The translations under genes and the position numbers were made by a program. From Croceicoccus sp. (GTDB lineage Bacteria; Pseudomonadota; Alphaproteobacteria; Sphingomonadales; Sphingomonadaceae), in the NCBI GenBank assembly GCA_029936705.1, contig JAPYSD010000204.1:1-6654 (forward strand): DNA of 6,654 nucleotides, read 5' to 3'. Shown here one piece after another: positions 5,871 through 6,654 of the stretch (its first letter is position 1; every line of letters starts with the position of its first letter). A model generated the notes under the pieces. It was not told the origin of the DNA, did no database searches, and worked only from the letters and a program-made list of their open reading frames with translations.

Positions 5871-6052
5871 TGCCCGCCGAATCGAAAGCGCAGCAGAAAG
5901 CCGCCGGGGCCGCCCTGTCCGCCAAGCGCGGCGACACCAAGGTGTCCGACCTGCAGGGCGCGTCGAAGGACATGTACGACAGCATGAGCGAAGAGGAACT
6001 GGACGAGATCGCCTCGACCAAGCGTGAAGGCCTGCCCGACCACAAGTCCTGA
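5870..6052 (+). CDS. DUF3008 family small protein
   Basis: The 60-residue hydrophilic product matches the DUF3008 pattern closely over its whole length: MPAESKAQQKAAGAALSAKR at the N-terminus, then G-x-T-K-V-S-x-L-x-GASK-x-MY-x-SMSEEEL, and the KREGLPDHK end. No catalytic motif, membrane segment or cysteine is present; members are uncharacterised. The composition (charged, Ala/Lys/Glu-rich) would suit a helical protein. Its ATG overlaps the DUF2945 stop codon by one base (ATGA), so the two are translationally coupled and probably made in fixed proportion. It is the last gene of the three-gene operon; 66 bases of spacer follow before the hairpin at 6118. Confidence 0.88.
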   Translation: MPAESKAQQKAAGAALSAKRGDTKVSDLQGASKDMYDSMSEEELDEIASTKREGLPDHKS

Positions 6053-6117
6053 TTTTCCGGCTCTGGACGGTGCGACCTGGTCGCCCGGCCTTCTAACCGC
6101 GTCTTTCCTGTCCTATG

Positions 6118-6137
6118 CGTGCTTCGGTCGAAGCACG
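6118..6137 (+). terminator. Perfect 9-bp hairpin after the small-protein operon
   Basis: CGTGCTTCG (6118-6126) and CGAAGCACG (6129-6137) are perfect inverted arms separated by only GT. A weaker repeat, GCGACC/GGTCGC, lies upstream at 6072-6084. The hairpin lies 66 bases after the DUF3008 stop and 20 bases before the GTG chosen for the next gene. It has no immediate T-run (a TTTT occurs about 15 bases later), so it may be a terminator, an operator, or a leader hairpin of the channel gene. Its presence argues against the ATG at 6115, which would place it inside the coding sequence. Confidence 0.45.
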
Positions 6138-6156
6138 GCAATGGGGCGGGGTTTTC

Positions 6157-6633
6157 GTGAAGATCATCGACGGCGTACCGTATCACCAGCTTGGCATGGA
6201 GCTGACCGCGGCAAGCCTGCTTGGCGCGGCCTGCGTGGTCATACACGGGCTGGGACTGGCCGCGATCACGCGCTTCATCCGGCCCAGCGACGATCCGCGC
6301 CGCGTTACCCATTTGCCGCCGGTGACCTTTCACGGCATATTCGTCACCATCACCATCGTGCTGACCCTGTTCGTCATCCACGGGCTGGAAATCTGGCTCT
6401 ACGCGTTCTTCTATCTGCTGGTCGGTGCCCTGCCCGACCTGTCGTCGGCGCTGTATTTCTCGACCATCAGCTATTCGACCGTGGGCTTCAGCGATGCGCT
6501 GATCCTGCCCGCATGGCGCAATGTCGCGGCGCTTGAGAGTATCGCGGGAGTGATGATGCTGGGCTGGTCCACCGCCTATTTCGTGCGGATCCTTGGCCAT
6601 ATCGACGTAAGGCCGAAAACGCCCCGCAAATAG
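6157..6633 (+). CDS. Small pore-loop ion channel-like membrane protein (Ion_trans_2 type)
   Basis: The 158-residue product has an N-terminal helix (about 15-37, ELTAASLLGAACVVIHGLGL), a second helix (about 59-90), a re-entrant pore segment (about 97-107, SALYFSTISYS) with the filter-like sequence T108-V109-G110-F111-S112-D113, and a last helix (about 122-146). This is the layout of small bacterial two-helix potassium-channel-like proteins with an extra leading helix, acting in the inner membrane. The usual filter is TVGYGD; here Tyr is Phe and the second Gly is Ser, so potassium selectivity is doubtful. No regulatory RCK or nucleotide-binding domain follows; the tail is short and basic. The start is uncertain: GTG at 6157 (GGGGCGGGG upstream) was preferred because the ATG at 6115 would add 14 residues across a perfect hairpin; ATG at 6196 is also possible. 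It follows the stress operon on the same strand. Confidence 0.8.
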   Translation: MKIIDGVPYHQLGMELTAASLLGAACVVIHGLGLAAITRFIRPSDDPRRVTHLPPVTFHGIFVTITIVLTLFVIHGLEIWLYAFFYLLVGALPDLSSALYFSTISYSTVGFSDALILPAWRNVAALESIAGVMMLGWSTAYFVRILGHIDVRPKTPRK

Positions 6634-6654
6634 CCTGCCCCCGGCGAACAGGGC

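Overview
The window is GC-rich alphaproteobacterial chromosome, most likely from a sphingomonad (Sphingomonadales, possibly an Erythrobacter- or Novosphingobium-like genus). The pointers are the alphaproteobacterial type of SspB, the SSPSGAGKT-type guanylate kinase, a DapD ending in the classic RSKT.INELLR tail, and promoters matching the EcfG general-stress consensus (GGAAC-N16/17-CGTT). The genus is inference. I saw no tRNA, rRNA, CRISPR array, insertion sequence or prophage gene.

Left part (1-1687, + strand): the 3' part of sspB (ClpXP adaptor) is followed by a small basic protein conserved in character but without a known function, then gmk (guanylate kinase). A perfect EcfG-type promoter motif lies inside the sspB tail and points at the small basic gene.

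Middle (1703-4057, - strand): one large gene, convergent with gmk, encodes a secreted subtilisin-family (S8) protease. It has a lipoprotein signal, a Gly/Pro-rich linker, a complete Asp-His-Ser triad and a long C-terminal region that looks like an outer-membrane beta-barrel ending in Phe. A 293-base divergent spacer rich in inverted repeats separates it from dapD.

Right part (4351-6633, + strand): dapD (lysine and diaminopimelate synthesis) ends in a strong hairpin whose right arm contains the -35 element of a second perfect EcfG-type promoter. That promoter drives a compact operon of three small proteins: a single-pass membrane protein, a DUF2945 (Hva1/Tudor-like) protein and a DUF3008 protein, the last two overlapping by ATGA. 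A hairpin follows, then a small three-helix membrane protein of the potassium-channel pore-loop type with a non-canonical selectivity filter (TVGFSD).

The main theme is that housekeeping genes (sspB, gmk, dapD) are interleaved with small accessory genes that appear to be wired to the general stress response. The three-gene operon and the lone 133-residue gene are the least described parts of the window.
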